Positions 1 through 12,660 are shown, counted from the stretch's first letter. The stretch: DNA of 64,000 bases from Mimachlamys varia (GCA_947623455.1 OX392527.1:49272401-49336400); one strand, 5' to 3'. Numbers and translations are program-made. The notes: generated by a model not told the origin, from the letters alone.

Positions 1-3000
1 ACAATATGAGGACCTGAATCAGACATGATAGAGACTAATGATAACACAATATGAGGACCTGAATCAGACATGATAGAGACTAATGATAACACACTATGGG
101 GACCTGAATCAGACATGATAGAGACTAATGATAACACACTATGGGGACCTGAATCAGACATGATAGAGACTAATGATAACACACACTATGGGGACCTGAA
201 TCAGACATGATAGAGACTAATGATAACACACACTATGAGGACCTGAATCAGACATGAAAGAGACTAATGATAACACACTATGGGGACCTGAATCAGACAT
301 GATAGAGACTAATGATAACACACTATGGGGACCTGAATCAGACATGATAGAGACTAATGATAACACACACTATGAGGACCTGAATCAGACATGAAAGAGA
401 CTAATGATAACACACACTATGAGGACCTGAATCAGACATGATAGAGACTAATGATAACACATACTATGGGGACCTGAATCAGACATGATAGAGACTAATG
501 ATAACACACACTATGGGGACCTGAATCAGACATGATAGAGACTAATGATAACACATACTATGGGGACCTGAATCAGACATGATAGAGAATAATGATAACA
601 CACACTATGGGGACGTGGATCAGACATGATAGAGACTAAAGATAACACACTATGGGGACCTGAATCAGACATGATAGAAACTAATGATAACATACACTAT
701 GGGGACCTGAATCAGACATGATAGAGACTAATGATAACATACACTATGGGGACCTGAATCAGACATGATAGAGACTAATGATAACATACACTATGGGGAC
801 CTGAATCAGACATGATAGAGACTAATGATTACATACACTATGGGGACCTGAATCAGACATGATAGAGACTAATGATAACACACTATGGGGACCTGAATCA
901 GACATGATAGAGACTAATGATAACACACTATGGGGACCTGAATCAGACATGATAGAGACTAATGATAACACACTATGGGGACCTGAATCAGACATGATAG
1001 AGACTAATGATAACATACACTATGGGACCTGAATCAGACATGTTAGAAACTAATGATAACACATACTATGGGGACCTGAATCAGACATGATAGAGACTAA
1101 TGATAACACACACTATGGGGACCTGAATCAGACATGATAGAGACTAATGATAACACACACTATGAGGACCTGAATCAGACATGATAGAGACTAATGATAA
1201 CACACACTATGGGGACCTGAATCAGACATGATAGAGACTAATGATAACACACACTATGAGGACCTGAATCAGACATGATAGAGACTAATGATAACACACA
1301 CTATGAGGACCTGAATCAGACATGATAGAGACTAATGATAACACACACTATGGGGACCTGAATCAGACATGATAGAGACTAATCATAACACACACTATGG
1401 GGACCTAAATCAGACATGATAGAGACTAATGATAACATACACTATGGGGACCTGAATCAGACATGATAGAGACTAATGATAACATACACTATGGGGACCT
1501 GAATCAGACATGATAGAGACTAATGATAACACACACTATGGGGACCTAAATCAGACATGATAGAGACTAATGATAACACACACTATGGGGACCTGAATCA
1601 GACATGATACAGACTAATGATAACACACACTATGAGGACCTGAATCAGACATGATAGAGACTAATGATAACACACACTATGGGTACCTGGATCAGACATG
1701 ATAGAGACTAATGATAACACACACTATAAGGACCTGAATCAGACATGATAGAGACTAATGATAACACACTATGGGGACCTGAATCAGACATGATAGAGAC
1801 TAATGATAACATACACTACGGGGACCTGAATCAGACATGATAGAGACTAATGATAACACACACTATGGGGACCTGAATCAGACATGATAGAGACTAATGG
1901 TAACACAATATGGGGACCTGAATCAGACATGATATAGACTAATGATAACACACACTATGGGGACCTAAATCAGACATGATAGAGACTAATGATAACACAC
2001 TATGGGGACCTGAATCAGACATGATAGAGACTAATGATAACACACACTATGAGGACCTGAATCAGACATGATAGAGACTAATGATAACATACACTATGGG
2101 GACCTGAATCAGACATGATAGAGACTAATGATAACACACACTATGGGGACCTGAATCAGACATGATAGAGACTAATGATAACATACACTATGGGGACCTG
2201 AATCAGACATGATAGAGACTAATGATAACACACACTATTGGGACCTGAATCAGACATGATAGAGACTAATGATAACACACTATGGGGACCTGAATCAGAC
2301 ATGATAGAGACTAATGGTAACACAATATGGGGACCTGAATCAGACATGATATAGACTAATGATAACACACACTATGGGGACCTAAATCAGACATGATAGA
2401 GACTAATGATAACACACTATGGGGACCTGAATCAGACATGATAGAGACTAATGATAACACACACTATGAGGACCTGAATCAGACATGATAGAGACTAATG
2501 ATAACATACACTATGGGGACCTGAATCAGACATGATAGAGACTAATGATAACACACACTATGGGGACCTGAATCAGACATGATAGAGACTAATGATAACA
2601 TACACTATGGGGACCTGAATCAGACATGATAGAGACTAATGATAACACACACTATTGGGACCTGAATCAGACATGATAGAGACTAATGATAACACACACT
2701 ATGAGGACCTGAATCAGACATGATAGAGACTAATGATAACATACACTATGGGGACCTGAATCAGACATGATAGAGACTAATGATAACACACACTATGGGG
2801 ACCTGAATCAGACATGATAGAGACTAATGATAACATACACTATGGGGACCTGAATCAGACATGATAGAGACTAATGATAACACACACTATTGGGACCTGA
2901 ATCAGACATGATAGAGACTAATGATAACACACTATGGGGACCTGAATCAGACATGATAGAGACTAATGATAACACACACTATGGGGACCTGAATCAGACA

Positions 3001-6000
3001 TGATAGAGACTAATGATAACACACACTATGGGGACCTGAATCAGACATGATAGAGACTAATGATAACATACACTATGGGGACCTGAATCAGATATGATAG
3101 AGACTAATGATAACACACTATGGGGACCTGAATCAGACATGATAGAGACTAATGATAACACACACTATGAGGACCTGGATCAAACATGATATAGACTAAT
3201 GATAACACACACTATGAGGACCTGAATCAGACATGATAGAGACTAATGATAACACACACTATGAGGACCTGAATCAGACATGATAGAGACTAATGATAAC
3301 ACACACAATGGGGACCTGAATCAGACATGATAGAGACTAATGATAACACACACTATGGGTACCTGAATCAGACATGATAGAGACTAATGGTAACACACTA
3401 TGGGGACCTGAATCAGACATGATAGAGACTAATGATAACACACACTAAGGGGACCTGGATCAGACATGATATAGACTAATGATAACACACACTATGGGGA
3501 CCTGAATCAGACATGATAGAGACTAATGATAACACACACTATGGGGACCTAAATCAAACATGATAGAGACGAATGATAACACACTATGAGGACCTGAATC
3601 AGACATTATAGAGACTAATGATAACATACACTATGAGGACCTGAATCAGACATGATAGAGACTAATGATAACACACTATGAGGACCTGAATCAGACATGA
3701 TAGAGACTAATGATAACACACACTATAAGGACCTGAATCAGACATGATAGAGACTAATGATAACACACACTATGGGGACCTGAATCAGACATATTAGAGA
3801 CTAATGATAACACACACTATGAGGACCTGAATCAGACATGATAGAGACTAATGATAACACACACTATGGGGACCTGAATCAGACATGATAGAGACTAATG
3901 ATAACACACTATGGGGACCTGAATCAGACATGATAGAGACTAATGATAACACACACTATGGGGACCTGAATCAGACATGATAGAGACTAATGATAACACA
4001 CACTATGAGGACCTGAATCAGACATGATAGAGACTAATGATAACACACACTATGAAAACCTGAATCAGACATGATAAAGACTAATGATAACACACACTAT
4101 GGGGACCTGAATCAGACATGATAGAGACTAATGATAACACACACTATGGGGACCTGAATCAGACATGATAGAGACTAATGATAACACAGTATGGGGACCT
4201 GAATCAGACATGATAGAGACTAATGATAACATACACTACGGGGACCTGAATCAGACATGATAGAGACTAATGGTAACACACTATGGGGACCTGAATCAGA
4301 CATGATATAGACTAATGATAACACACACTATGGGGACCTAAATCAGACATGATAGAGACTAATGATAACACACTATGGGGACCTGAATCAGACATGATAG
4401 AGACTAATGATAACACACACTATGAGGACCTGAATCAGACATGATAGAGACTAATGATAACATACACTATGGGGACCTGAATCAGACATGATAGAGACTA
4501 ATGATAACACACACTATGGGGACCTGAATCAGACATGATAGAGACTAATGATAACATACACTATGGGGACCTGAATCAGACATGATAGAGACTAATGATA
4601 ACACACTATGGGGACCTGAATCAGACATGATAGAGACTAATGACAACACACTATGGGGACCTGAATCAGACATGATAGAGACTAATGATAACACACACTA
4701 TGGGGAACTGAATCAGACATGATAGAGACTAATGATAACACACTATGGGGACCTGAATCAGACATGATAGAGACTAATGATAACACAATATGAGGACCTG
4801 AATCAGACATGATAGAGACTAATGATAACACAATATGAGGACCTGAATCAGACATGATAGAGACTAATGATAACACATACTATGGGGACCTGAATCAGGT
4901 ATGATAGAGACTAATGATACCACACTATTGGGACCTGAATCAGACATGATAGATACTAATGATAACACACACTATGGGGACCTGAATCAGACATGATAGA
5001 GACTAATGATAACATACACTATGGGGACCTGAATCAGACATGATAGATACTAATGATAACATACACTATGGGGACCTGAATCAGACATGATACAGACTAA
5101 TGATAACACACTATGGGGACCTGAATCAGACATGATAGAGACCAATGATAACATACACTATGGGGACCTGAATCAGACATGATAGAGACTAATGATAACA
5201 CACACTATGGGGACCTGAATCAGACATGATACAGACTAATGATAACACACACTATGGGGACCTGAATCAGACATGATAGAGACCAATGATAACATACACT
5301 ATGGGGACCTGAATCAGACATGATACAGACTAATGATAACATACACTATGGGGACCTGAATCAGACATGATAGAGACTAATGATAACACACTATGGGGAC
5401 CTGAATCAGACATGATAGAGACTAATGACAACACAATATGAGGACCTGAATCAGACATGATACAGACTAATGATAACATACACTATGGGGACCTGAATCA
5501 GACATGATAGAGACTAATGATAACATACACTATGGGGACCTGAATCAGACATGATACAGACTAATGATAACATACACTATGGGGACCTGAATCAGACATG
5601 ATACAGACTAATGATAACATACACTATGGGGACCTGAATCAGACATGATAGAGACTAATGATAACATACACTATGGGGACCTGAATCAGACATGATAGAG
5701 ACTAATGATAACACACTATGGGGACCTGAATCAGACATGATAGAGACTTATGATACCACACTATGGGGACCTGAATCAGACATGATAGAGACTAATGATA
5801 ACACATACTATGGGGACCTGAATCAGACATGATAGATACTAATGATAACACACACTATGGGGACCTGAATCAGACATGATAGAGACTAATGATAACACAC
5901 TATGGGGACCTGAATCAGACATGATAGAGACTAATGATAACACACACTATGGGGACCTGAATCAGACATGATAGAGACTAATGATAACACACTATGGGGA

Positions 6001-7780
6001 CCTGAATCAGACATGATAGAGACTAATGATAACACACACTATGGGGACCTGAATCAGACATGATAGAGACTAATGATAACACACACTATGGGGACCTGAA
6101 TCAGACATGATACAGACCAATGATAACACACACTATAGGGACCTGAATCAGACATGATAGAGACTAATGATAACACACACTATGAGGACCTGAATCAGAC
6201 ATGATAGAGACTAATGATAACATACACTATGGGGACCTGAATCAGACATGATAGAGACTAATGACAACACACTATGGGGACCTGAATCAGACATGATAGA
6301 GACTAATGATAACACACACTATGGGGAACTGAATCAGACATGATAGAGACTAATGATAACACACTATGGGGACCTGAATCAGACATGATAGAGACTAATG
6401 ATAACACAATATGAGGACCTGAATCAGACATGATAGAGACTAATGATAACACAATATGAGGACCTGAATCAGACATGATAGAGACTAATGATAACACACT
6501 ATGGGGACCTGAATCAGACATGATAGAGACTAATGATAACACACTATGGGGACCTGAATCAGACATGATAGAGACTAATGATAACACACACTATGGGGAC
6601 CTGAATCAGACATGATAGAGACTAATGATAACACACACTATGAGGACCTGAATCAGACATGAAAGAGACTAATGATAACACACTATGGGGACCTGAATCA
6701 GACATGATAGAGACTAATGATAACACACTATGGGGACCTGAATCAGACATGATAGAGACTAATGATAACACACACTATGAGGACCTGAATCAGACATGAA
6801 AGAGACTAATGATAACACACACTATGAGGACCTGAATCAGACATGATAGAGACTAATGATAACACATACTATGGGGACCTGAATCAGACATGATAGAGAC
6901 TAATGATAACACACACTATGGGGACCTGAATCAGACATGATAGAGACTAATGATAACACATACTATGGGGACCTGAATCAGACATGATAGAGAATAATGA
7001 TAACACACACTATGGGGACGTGGATCAGACATGATAGAGACTAAAGATAACACACTATGGGGACCTGAATCAGACATGATAGAAACTAATGATAACATAC
7101 ACTATGGGGACCTGAATCAGACATGATAGAGACTAATGATAACATACACTATGGGGACCTGAATCAGACATGATAGAGACTAATGATAACATACACTATG
7201 GGGACCTGAATCAGACATGATAGAGACTAATGATTACATACACTATGGGGACCTGAATCAGACATGATAGAGACTAATGATAACACACTATGGGGACCTG
7301 AATCAGACATGATAGAGACTAATGATAACACACTATGGGGACCTGAATCAGACATGATAGAGACTAATGATAACACACTATGGGGACCTGAATCAGACAT
7401 GATAGAGACTAATGATAACATACACTATGGGACCTGAATCAGACATGTTAGAAACTAATGATAACACATACTATGGGGACCTGAATCAGACATGATAGAG
7501 ACTAATGATAACACACTATGGGGACCTGAATCAGACATGATAGAGACTAATGATAACACACACTATGGGGACCTTAATCAGACATGATAGAGACTAATGA
7601 TAACACACACTATGAGGACCTGAATCAGACATGAAAGAGACTAATGATAACACACACTATGGGGACCTGAATCAGACATGATAGAGACTAATGATAACAC
7701 ACACTATGAGGACCTGAATCAGACATGATAGAGACTAATGATAACATACACTATGGGGACCTGAATCAGACACGATAGAC
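1..7780. repeat. Giant minisatellite, 45/47-bp unit, about 170 copies, open at left edge
   Basis: A continuous head-to-tail array of a unit that reads CTATGGGGACCTGAATCAGA, then CATGATAGAGACTAATGATA, then ACACA or ACACACA/ACATACA. The last part makes the unit 45 or 47 bp. Common variants are GAGG for GGGG, TGAAAGAG for TGATAGAG and CTAAAT for CTGAAT. The array already runs at base 1 and decays into unique sequence at about 7770-7780, so the true length exceeds 7.8 kb. Blocks of variants recur at fixed offsets (about 416, 1620 and 6405 bp), which shows block-wise amplification. It lies downstream of the RASD-like exon in that gene's direction, so it is probably intronic. Four long open frames on the minus strand are by-products of runs of 45-bp units. 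Confidence 0.97.
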
Positions 7781-8180
7781 CACCTCTATGAAGTATTACG
7801 ATTAACCGCTGTGGTTACTTACAACAAGTACTGTCTAATAATTGACAAGAGGGGTTAAGTTCTGATTAAAAACACTTGAGACGGAACTGACATTACCATG
7901 CTTAATTAATTAACTCTACAAGTGTATCGTGTGAGAACGACATGTCCTCTTTATCCGTGACAATGACCGTAAATTAAATCTTCAGATTCTATATAAACCG
8001 TTTCCATATAACTCAACACCTGGTTACATACATATTAAAATACGTTTAGCTATCCATGCTACAGAAAATATTCCATTTCATTTTTGTGATTTTTTTTCTG
8101 ATGTTCACGAGAAGGGCAGGATTATTTTAGGATATCTGAAGCGATCTTTATCATACTTTATTTTGGTCGACTTATAAATA
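7781..8180. other. Unique AT-rich intronic stretch, nothing recognised
   Basis: This is non-repetitive sequence between the minisatellite and the SINE. It was read on the minus strand for a second RASD exon (NKxD, SAK and CAAX-type motifs). No open stretch of useful length was seen. Confidence 0.6.
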
Positions 8181-8391
8181 TTTGGTGTTGCTTGTTTTGT
8201 TTTACGTCCTATTAACAACCATGGTCATTTAAGGACGTACCAGATTTGGAGGGGGGGGGGACCGGAATACAAAGAGAAAACCGCTGACCAACGGTCAGTA
8301 CCTTTCACATGTCACTCATGGGTTTCGAAGATGCAACCCAGAGGTGGATGACTAGTGGTAGAATATCTTGACATCTTAACCACGCGGCCCC
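8181..8391 (-). mobile_element. tRNA-derived SINE, copy A (inside RASD intron)
   Basis: On the minus strand it begins with a GGGGCCGCG head, has an internal tRNA-like B-box remnant, and ends in the tail typical of this family (TAAATGACCATGG, GTTGTTAATAGGACGTAAAA). Compared with the copies at 35911 and 47714 it is diverged and carries a run of nine or more G. It lies about 130 bp from the RASD-like splice donor and so is intronic. It is probably old and inert. Confidence 0.85.
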
Positions 8392-8520
8392 AACCCTTAT
8401 AGATGTATGTTGAGTTTATGAGTAATGTTTTTACTATAGTTACCAAACAAACTTTTCTTTAATTCTTTAAATGTTACATGAATTAAATACCGAGTTATAA
8501 GTTATAAGTTACAGTCGTAC

Positions 8521-8779
8521 CTGTTATCATGGAGAGTCTCCTCATGGCCGGAAATGGATGGTTACCGGAAGTATCCAATAAATCCAAACGGTAGGCTTCG
8601 CCTTTTATCCGGTACACTTTCCGGTGGAAATCCTCTATTGTAGGGGTATAATTATCGTCGAACTTGTTATAGAGAAACCGCGCCACTAGAGAAGTTTTAC
8701 CGACTTTACTAGATCCCAGAATCACAAGCCGTTGACAGTTCTCCGGGGGAGCCGAATCCCCCTGTTCTATCAGCGCCAT
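8521..8779 (-). CDS. RASD/Dexras-type Ras-family small GTPase, first coding exon (partial)
   Basis: The exon encodes 86 residues plus one base of a split Gly codon. Seen in order: P-loop GSSKVGKT (residues 22-29), effector loop NYTPTIEDFHRK (about 43-54), and switch II DTSGNHPFPAMRRLS (69-83). DTSGNH in place of the Ras DTAGQE is a hallmark of the RASD1/RASD2 (Dexras1/Rhes) branch, which are membrane-associated GTP-binding signalling proteins. The chosen start (8779) has A at -3 and G at +4 and gives an N-terminus of family-like length. An ATG 42 codons upstream would add a non-conserved extension. The exon ends ACAG followed by GTACGA, a good phase-1 donor; reading past it gives seven residues and a stop. 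NKxD, SAK, the cationic C-terminal region and the prenylation box are absent and must lie in exons left of the window, unless the gene is broken. Confidence 0.9.
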
Positions 8780-8900
8780 TTTGGGTGTTGTAAAGTTTGG
8801 GGCCCAGCACAGACAGTTGCCTTCGAAGTTGTCTGTGTTACCGGAGTTCGAATCCTGGGCGCTGATATGGAGATTCCATGGACGACTGCAAAAAGACAGA
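8780..8900 (-). other. Probable 5' UTR part of the RASD exon with splice acceptor
   Basis: On the minus strand a pyrimidine tract and TTTTTGCAG end at 8886, so the exon may begin at 8885 with an untranslated lead of about 106 bases. This predicts at least one more upstream non-coding exon. A GTGAGT donor-like site lies at 8948-8943, but it would make an intron of only 63 bases. It is therefore a weak candidate. Confidence 0.4.
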
Positions 8901-8905
8901 GACAT

Positions 8906-11210
8906 GTTTAAAAAAAAACCTTTTTGCTGTTGTAAGTAACAAACTCACCACAGAAATATGCTTATGGAAACCTCATTAAAATGACAAGGCGTTTTTGATT
9001 GAACCGTGCCGCTGTTGATTGCTTCCCACTAGCAAAATCACTTTCGTGTGTCAAAACATACAATTAACATGGAGTTGGAGATCTCTCAAGAAATTTCTAT
9101 GATAACTCAGAACCAGATACACGAGCTTTCAAGCTTGTTTTGTTCATTCCCATTTCCACGTGTAAAAGCAATTTTCTGATAATTTCCAAGTTCGCAGTGC
9201 TACTTTTATAGTCGATGCGTATATATCTCATTCCCGTTGAAATTTTAATTCCCTTTCCACCTGATTGAAGTTCACTTAAAGTCAATCTTCGTATGGGGTA
9301 GACTTCATAATGGATGAGAGTTCTGTATCACGAACAGAAAACTCCAAATTAAAAATAATTTCCTCTTATTGTGGCGTTTGATTTACTATTTAACACGTCA
9401 CGAACCATGTTGATGAATTCCGGCCACAGAATATATCACAAAACAATTGATTTGTCTGAACTTTGAATACACAATCCGATATTGACAGATAAACACAACG
9501 TTATGTCTACCAGGAGCACACATTAGGTATCGGCCTATCTGTACGGTGTGTAATGCTGGACAACGTTTCGCGACATGTGTTACTGGGAGAAGACTAGTTT
9601 ACGGCAGACTTTCATAGAGGCCTAGGCGACGCACAGCCAGTGAGTAGAGGTCGTGCAAAATGGTAATGATGGCTTAGGGAATTCGATAGTAAGCCAACAA
9701 AATACAACCTCGGCTACTGGCTAATAGAGATGACAAGATTGAACAATTAAAAGATAGATTTATATGTAGAAAATGACTGTCTTCGTCCGGAACACGTGCC
9801 CAGACGAACGAATATACGCCATAAAACTCCGTGAGCAGGCATCGGGAGGCGGCAACAGGACCCGGTATTGGTGGTCTCGTAATAGTTATGGCTCTAGGCT
9901 CCCGAATTTGATGGCTTGTCTTTATTGATACGCTATTAGGCAAGTATACACGTCATAAAGCTCAATTAAGAGACAGGAACGTGTGACAATTTCTGACCGC
10001 AACATTTTGGCGTTGTCCAAAGCGCCAACGAATTGTGCCAAGAGGCAGGAACCGTGTCAATTTGATAAAAGGTCAAACTGTGTTACTGCATTTTAGTAAA
10101 TTATTTAAGATAGCTTTTCCATATAACACACCCCTGTAATCAGATTCCGTGCTGTTTTATAAATATATGTTACTCAAAACGCACTCGATGGACTAAAATA
10201 TAACCATCAGTTCAGAAAGTTTTTTCTTCATTTTGTCTGAAACATAATAGATTTTCACCTAATTTTCCATATTTCCTAGTTGACGTTTTCATGGCAAATT
10301 TGTGTTCATAAAAACGACGTAACACGCTCGGTTCCTTAAGAAGCAAACAAATCCTCTGGGATAGAAAACAAAACCCGTTATCGCAATAACCTCACGCTAG
10401 AAACGTTGGTCTCGACGCTATAGAAACGTTGATATGGTATTCACTCATTCATGCATATGCCTCTGCTCAATCAATGTGTATGCCTTGATAGAGCCGTATC
10501 CAGCCACACAAAGTTCCCTTATCACATGTTGTACACACTTGAGAGTATAACAACAATGCTGTTTTGGACTACACATACGGTATGCATGAGCTATGTGTTC
10601 CCTCCTGGAACTTGCTTCTTTTTTTTTTTTGCATCATGTTTTGCCAAACAAAATAAACAAACATATTGGCAAATTACATGTCAAAAGCAATGTCCATGGT
10701 TAGCCATGTTACATACCAACAATTGATCAACTTACTTTTGCTCTATTTTTTTCCATTTCAGAATATTTTGCTCGAAAAATTATAATTAATAAGCTTGCAA
10801 AGATATCACTATATATACTACTTAGGTGACACAGAATATTTTATAATATAATGAAACATACTTAAAAAAAACCAACGAATTGAGATTTTATTTACTCAGC
10901 TGATAGACATTTGTGTATCGCAATAAAGTATTTCCCAAGCCTTTAGTGATATTGAGGTAGTACGATATTGAAGTATTCATTTTTTGAGACATCGTTCAAG
11001 GTGCGATCCAGGATGTCCCAGAGGACGAAGATTGGCGCCAAATTCAATAAATATATTATTTAGTAATAACCAATAAGCGTTAATGTTTTATACTGATTCA
11101 AATGAGTGTATCAATAAAACAGCAATGGCTAACCTTTGAACAAGAGTGACCTAGTCGTTGGTCTTGGGATTAACTTCAAATCATTCTCATTCTCAGTAAC
11201 TTTAATTAAA
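8906..11210. other. Unique sequence upstream of the RASD exon
   Basis: This is the 5' side of the RASD-like gene and would hold its promoter and upstream exons. I see no coding exon I can defend. The short open frames at 9097-9285, 9674-9943 and 10451-10726 show no recognisable domain. A poly-T run sits at 10617-10630. Confidence 0.5.
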
Positions 11211-11217
11211 TTGTGAA

Positions 11218-11535
11218 TAGAGACGGGACGGGGGACGGGATGGGACGGGACGTAGGACGGGATGGGACGGGACATGACGGGGTAGGGGGACAGGACGGGA
11301 CGTAGGACGGGGTACGGTTGACGAGGATGGGATGGGACGAGACGTAGGACGGGTATGGGACGTGACAGGACGGGGTAAGGTGGACGAGGATGGGACGGGA
11401 TGGGACGGGACGTAGGACGGGTATGAGACGTGGCAGGACGGGGTACGGTGGACGAGGATGGGACGGGACGGGGTACGGTGGACGAGGATACGCGACGGGA
11501 CGGGACGTAGGACGGGGACGGACGGGACGGGACAA
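11218..11535. repeat. G-rich minisatellite (GACGGGA / GTAGGACGGG / GTGGACGAG)
   Basis: An imperfect array of short modules (GACGGGAC, GTAGGACGGG, GGTACGGTGGACGAGGATG) with a strong strand bias: G on plus, C on minus. Runs of GGG spaced by one to seven bases are frequent, so the plus strand could form G-quadruplexes. The long proline/arginine-rich minus-strand frames and the glycine/arginine-rich plus-strand frame here are consequences of this composition and not genes. Confidence 0.9.
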
Positions 11536-11600
11536 AGACAGACAATACTTGCATACACCCCTCCCTACCAACCCATCCCTTTTTAACTTAGTTGTTATGA

Positions 11601-11685
11601 AGTATGATTTCTTTGTCTATCATTATCGGGTCGTGATTAGAACTTCTAATCACGACCCGATAATGATAGTCAAAGATATCATACT
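11601..11685. repeat. Near-perfect 85-bp inverted repeat (hairpin)
   Basis: Two 42-base arms (11601-11642 and 11644-11685) pair with only two mismatches around a single central C. The centre reads GATTAGAACTTCTAATC. This could extrude as a cruciform. A one-base loop is unlike a microRNA precursor, so that reading is disfavoured. Confidence 0.9.
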
Positions 11686-11689
11686 CTAT

Positions 11690-12660
11690 TCTATATCATA
11701 TGTTTAATATCGAGATATTGAATATATGATAGAGAAACGTCACACGGCTCGATCATAAAGACTCTGTCTGGGAGTGATTCGCACGTGCGACATTAACGTG
11801 CTTGCTGTTTGTGGGGCCATTGGACAGTTGATACACCGAGCATTATGTATTTTATCATGGAGATAAACATTAAGACTCGCCAAGTGCTTTGGAGGGTTTA
11901 AGTTGTTCCCAAATAGCTGAGAGGTATATTAACAGCACAGAGAAAATCAGACTGAAGCAGTAGTTTAATTTCAAGTCAAATCACATCACTTATTGACAGA
12001 TCTAAATCATATCGAGGATTAAGAGGTATGATATTGGACTATAAAAAGCGACCGGAATTCCCCTTTCCTACGAAATGGTTTTAGGATTAAAACCATGCTG
12101 TACTATTTCATCACCAGACCTTCACACACCTTCATGTAGATGCGTTTCTGTGAACTCGGAAGCTACATTTTCAAGGTAAGATATTTTGTAATGTAAACTT
12201 CTTATGTTAGGACGGACAATACGTTTGTATTAGTATCTGGACATGGGTTTTTCTGTGCGTCTTTGCAATAGATATCAATAATAATTATAGTAAAATAAAC
12301 AAAGTCATCAGAATTCGAGAACTTAGCTTGGACAAAAAAAAATAATAAGTGAATAAAATGGACGCTTGAGTAGGGTTATATTTACTTCTTTGGGGGAAAA
12401 TAATTTAATACTGACCTCAAAAAAACGATTAATTCGCTTTAATCAGGTACATTCAAATCTTAAAATGACATATTTCTTCTGATGTTAAGGACACACTTAA
12501 CACGGAAGCAAGCAACGACAGGACATGTGCAAACCTCTGCAAAGTTTTTACCTTTGATCTGATGACTTTGAGGTTTGTCAGTTATTATAATATGTAATGA
12601 GAGACAGTGAGGGACCAATGACATCACCTTGGCGTCATCTTTGTTGTGTATAAATTAATT
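11690..12660. other. Mostly unique AT-rich sequence
   Basis: Apart from the promoter/exon-like segment at 12040-12175, nothing is recognised. Confidence 0.5.
12040..12175 (+). promoter_or_regulatory. Possible TATA promoter with first exon and splice donor
   Basis: TATAAAAA at 12040-12047 is followed, at a plausible first-exon distance, by TTTTCAAG then GTAAGA (donor after 12175), close to consensus. A last ATG before the donor opens MRFCELGSYIFK and runs in frame to the donor in phase 0. Two earlier ATGs open short frames that stop, which weakens a coding interpretation. I cannot identify a downstream exon with certainty. It may be chance in AT-rich DNA. Confidence 0.2.

Noticed and set aside
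1..7780. CRISPR-like appearance of the regular repeat
   Set aside because: Units are contiguous with no unique spacers, lengths vary by CA insertion, and the context is eukaryotic.
8820..8860. B-box-like GGATTCGAACTCC on the minus strand (tRNA)
   Set aside because: It has no A box at the right distance and lies in the RASD exon 5' region.
8780..8905. Longer N-terminus for the RASD-like protein starting at 8905
   Set aside because: The extra 42 residues are not family-like, a splice acceptor falls within the first codons, and the ATG at 8779 has the better start context.
11601..11685. microRNA precursor
   Set aside because: The loop is one base, far too small for Dicer or Drosha substrates. 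A cruciform palindrome or artefact fits better.
11129..11707. Long proline/arginine- and glycine/arginine-rich open frames
   Set aside because: Three minus frames and one plus frame overlap the same G-rich minisatellite. All are produced by its composition.
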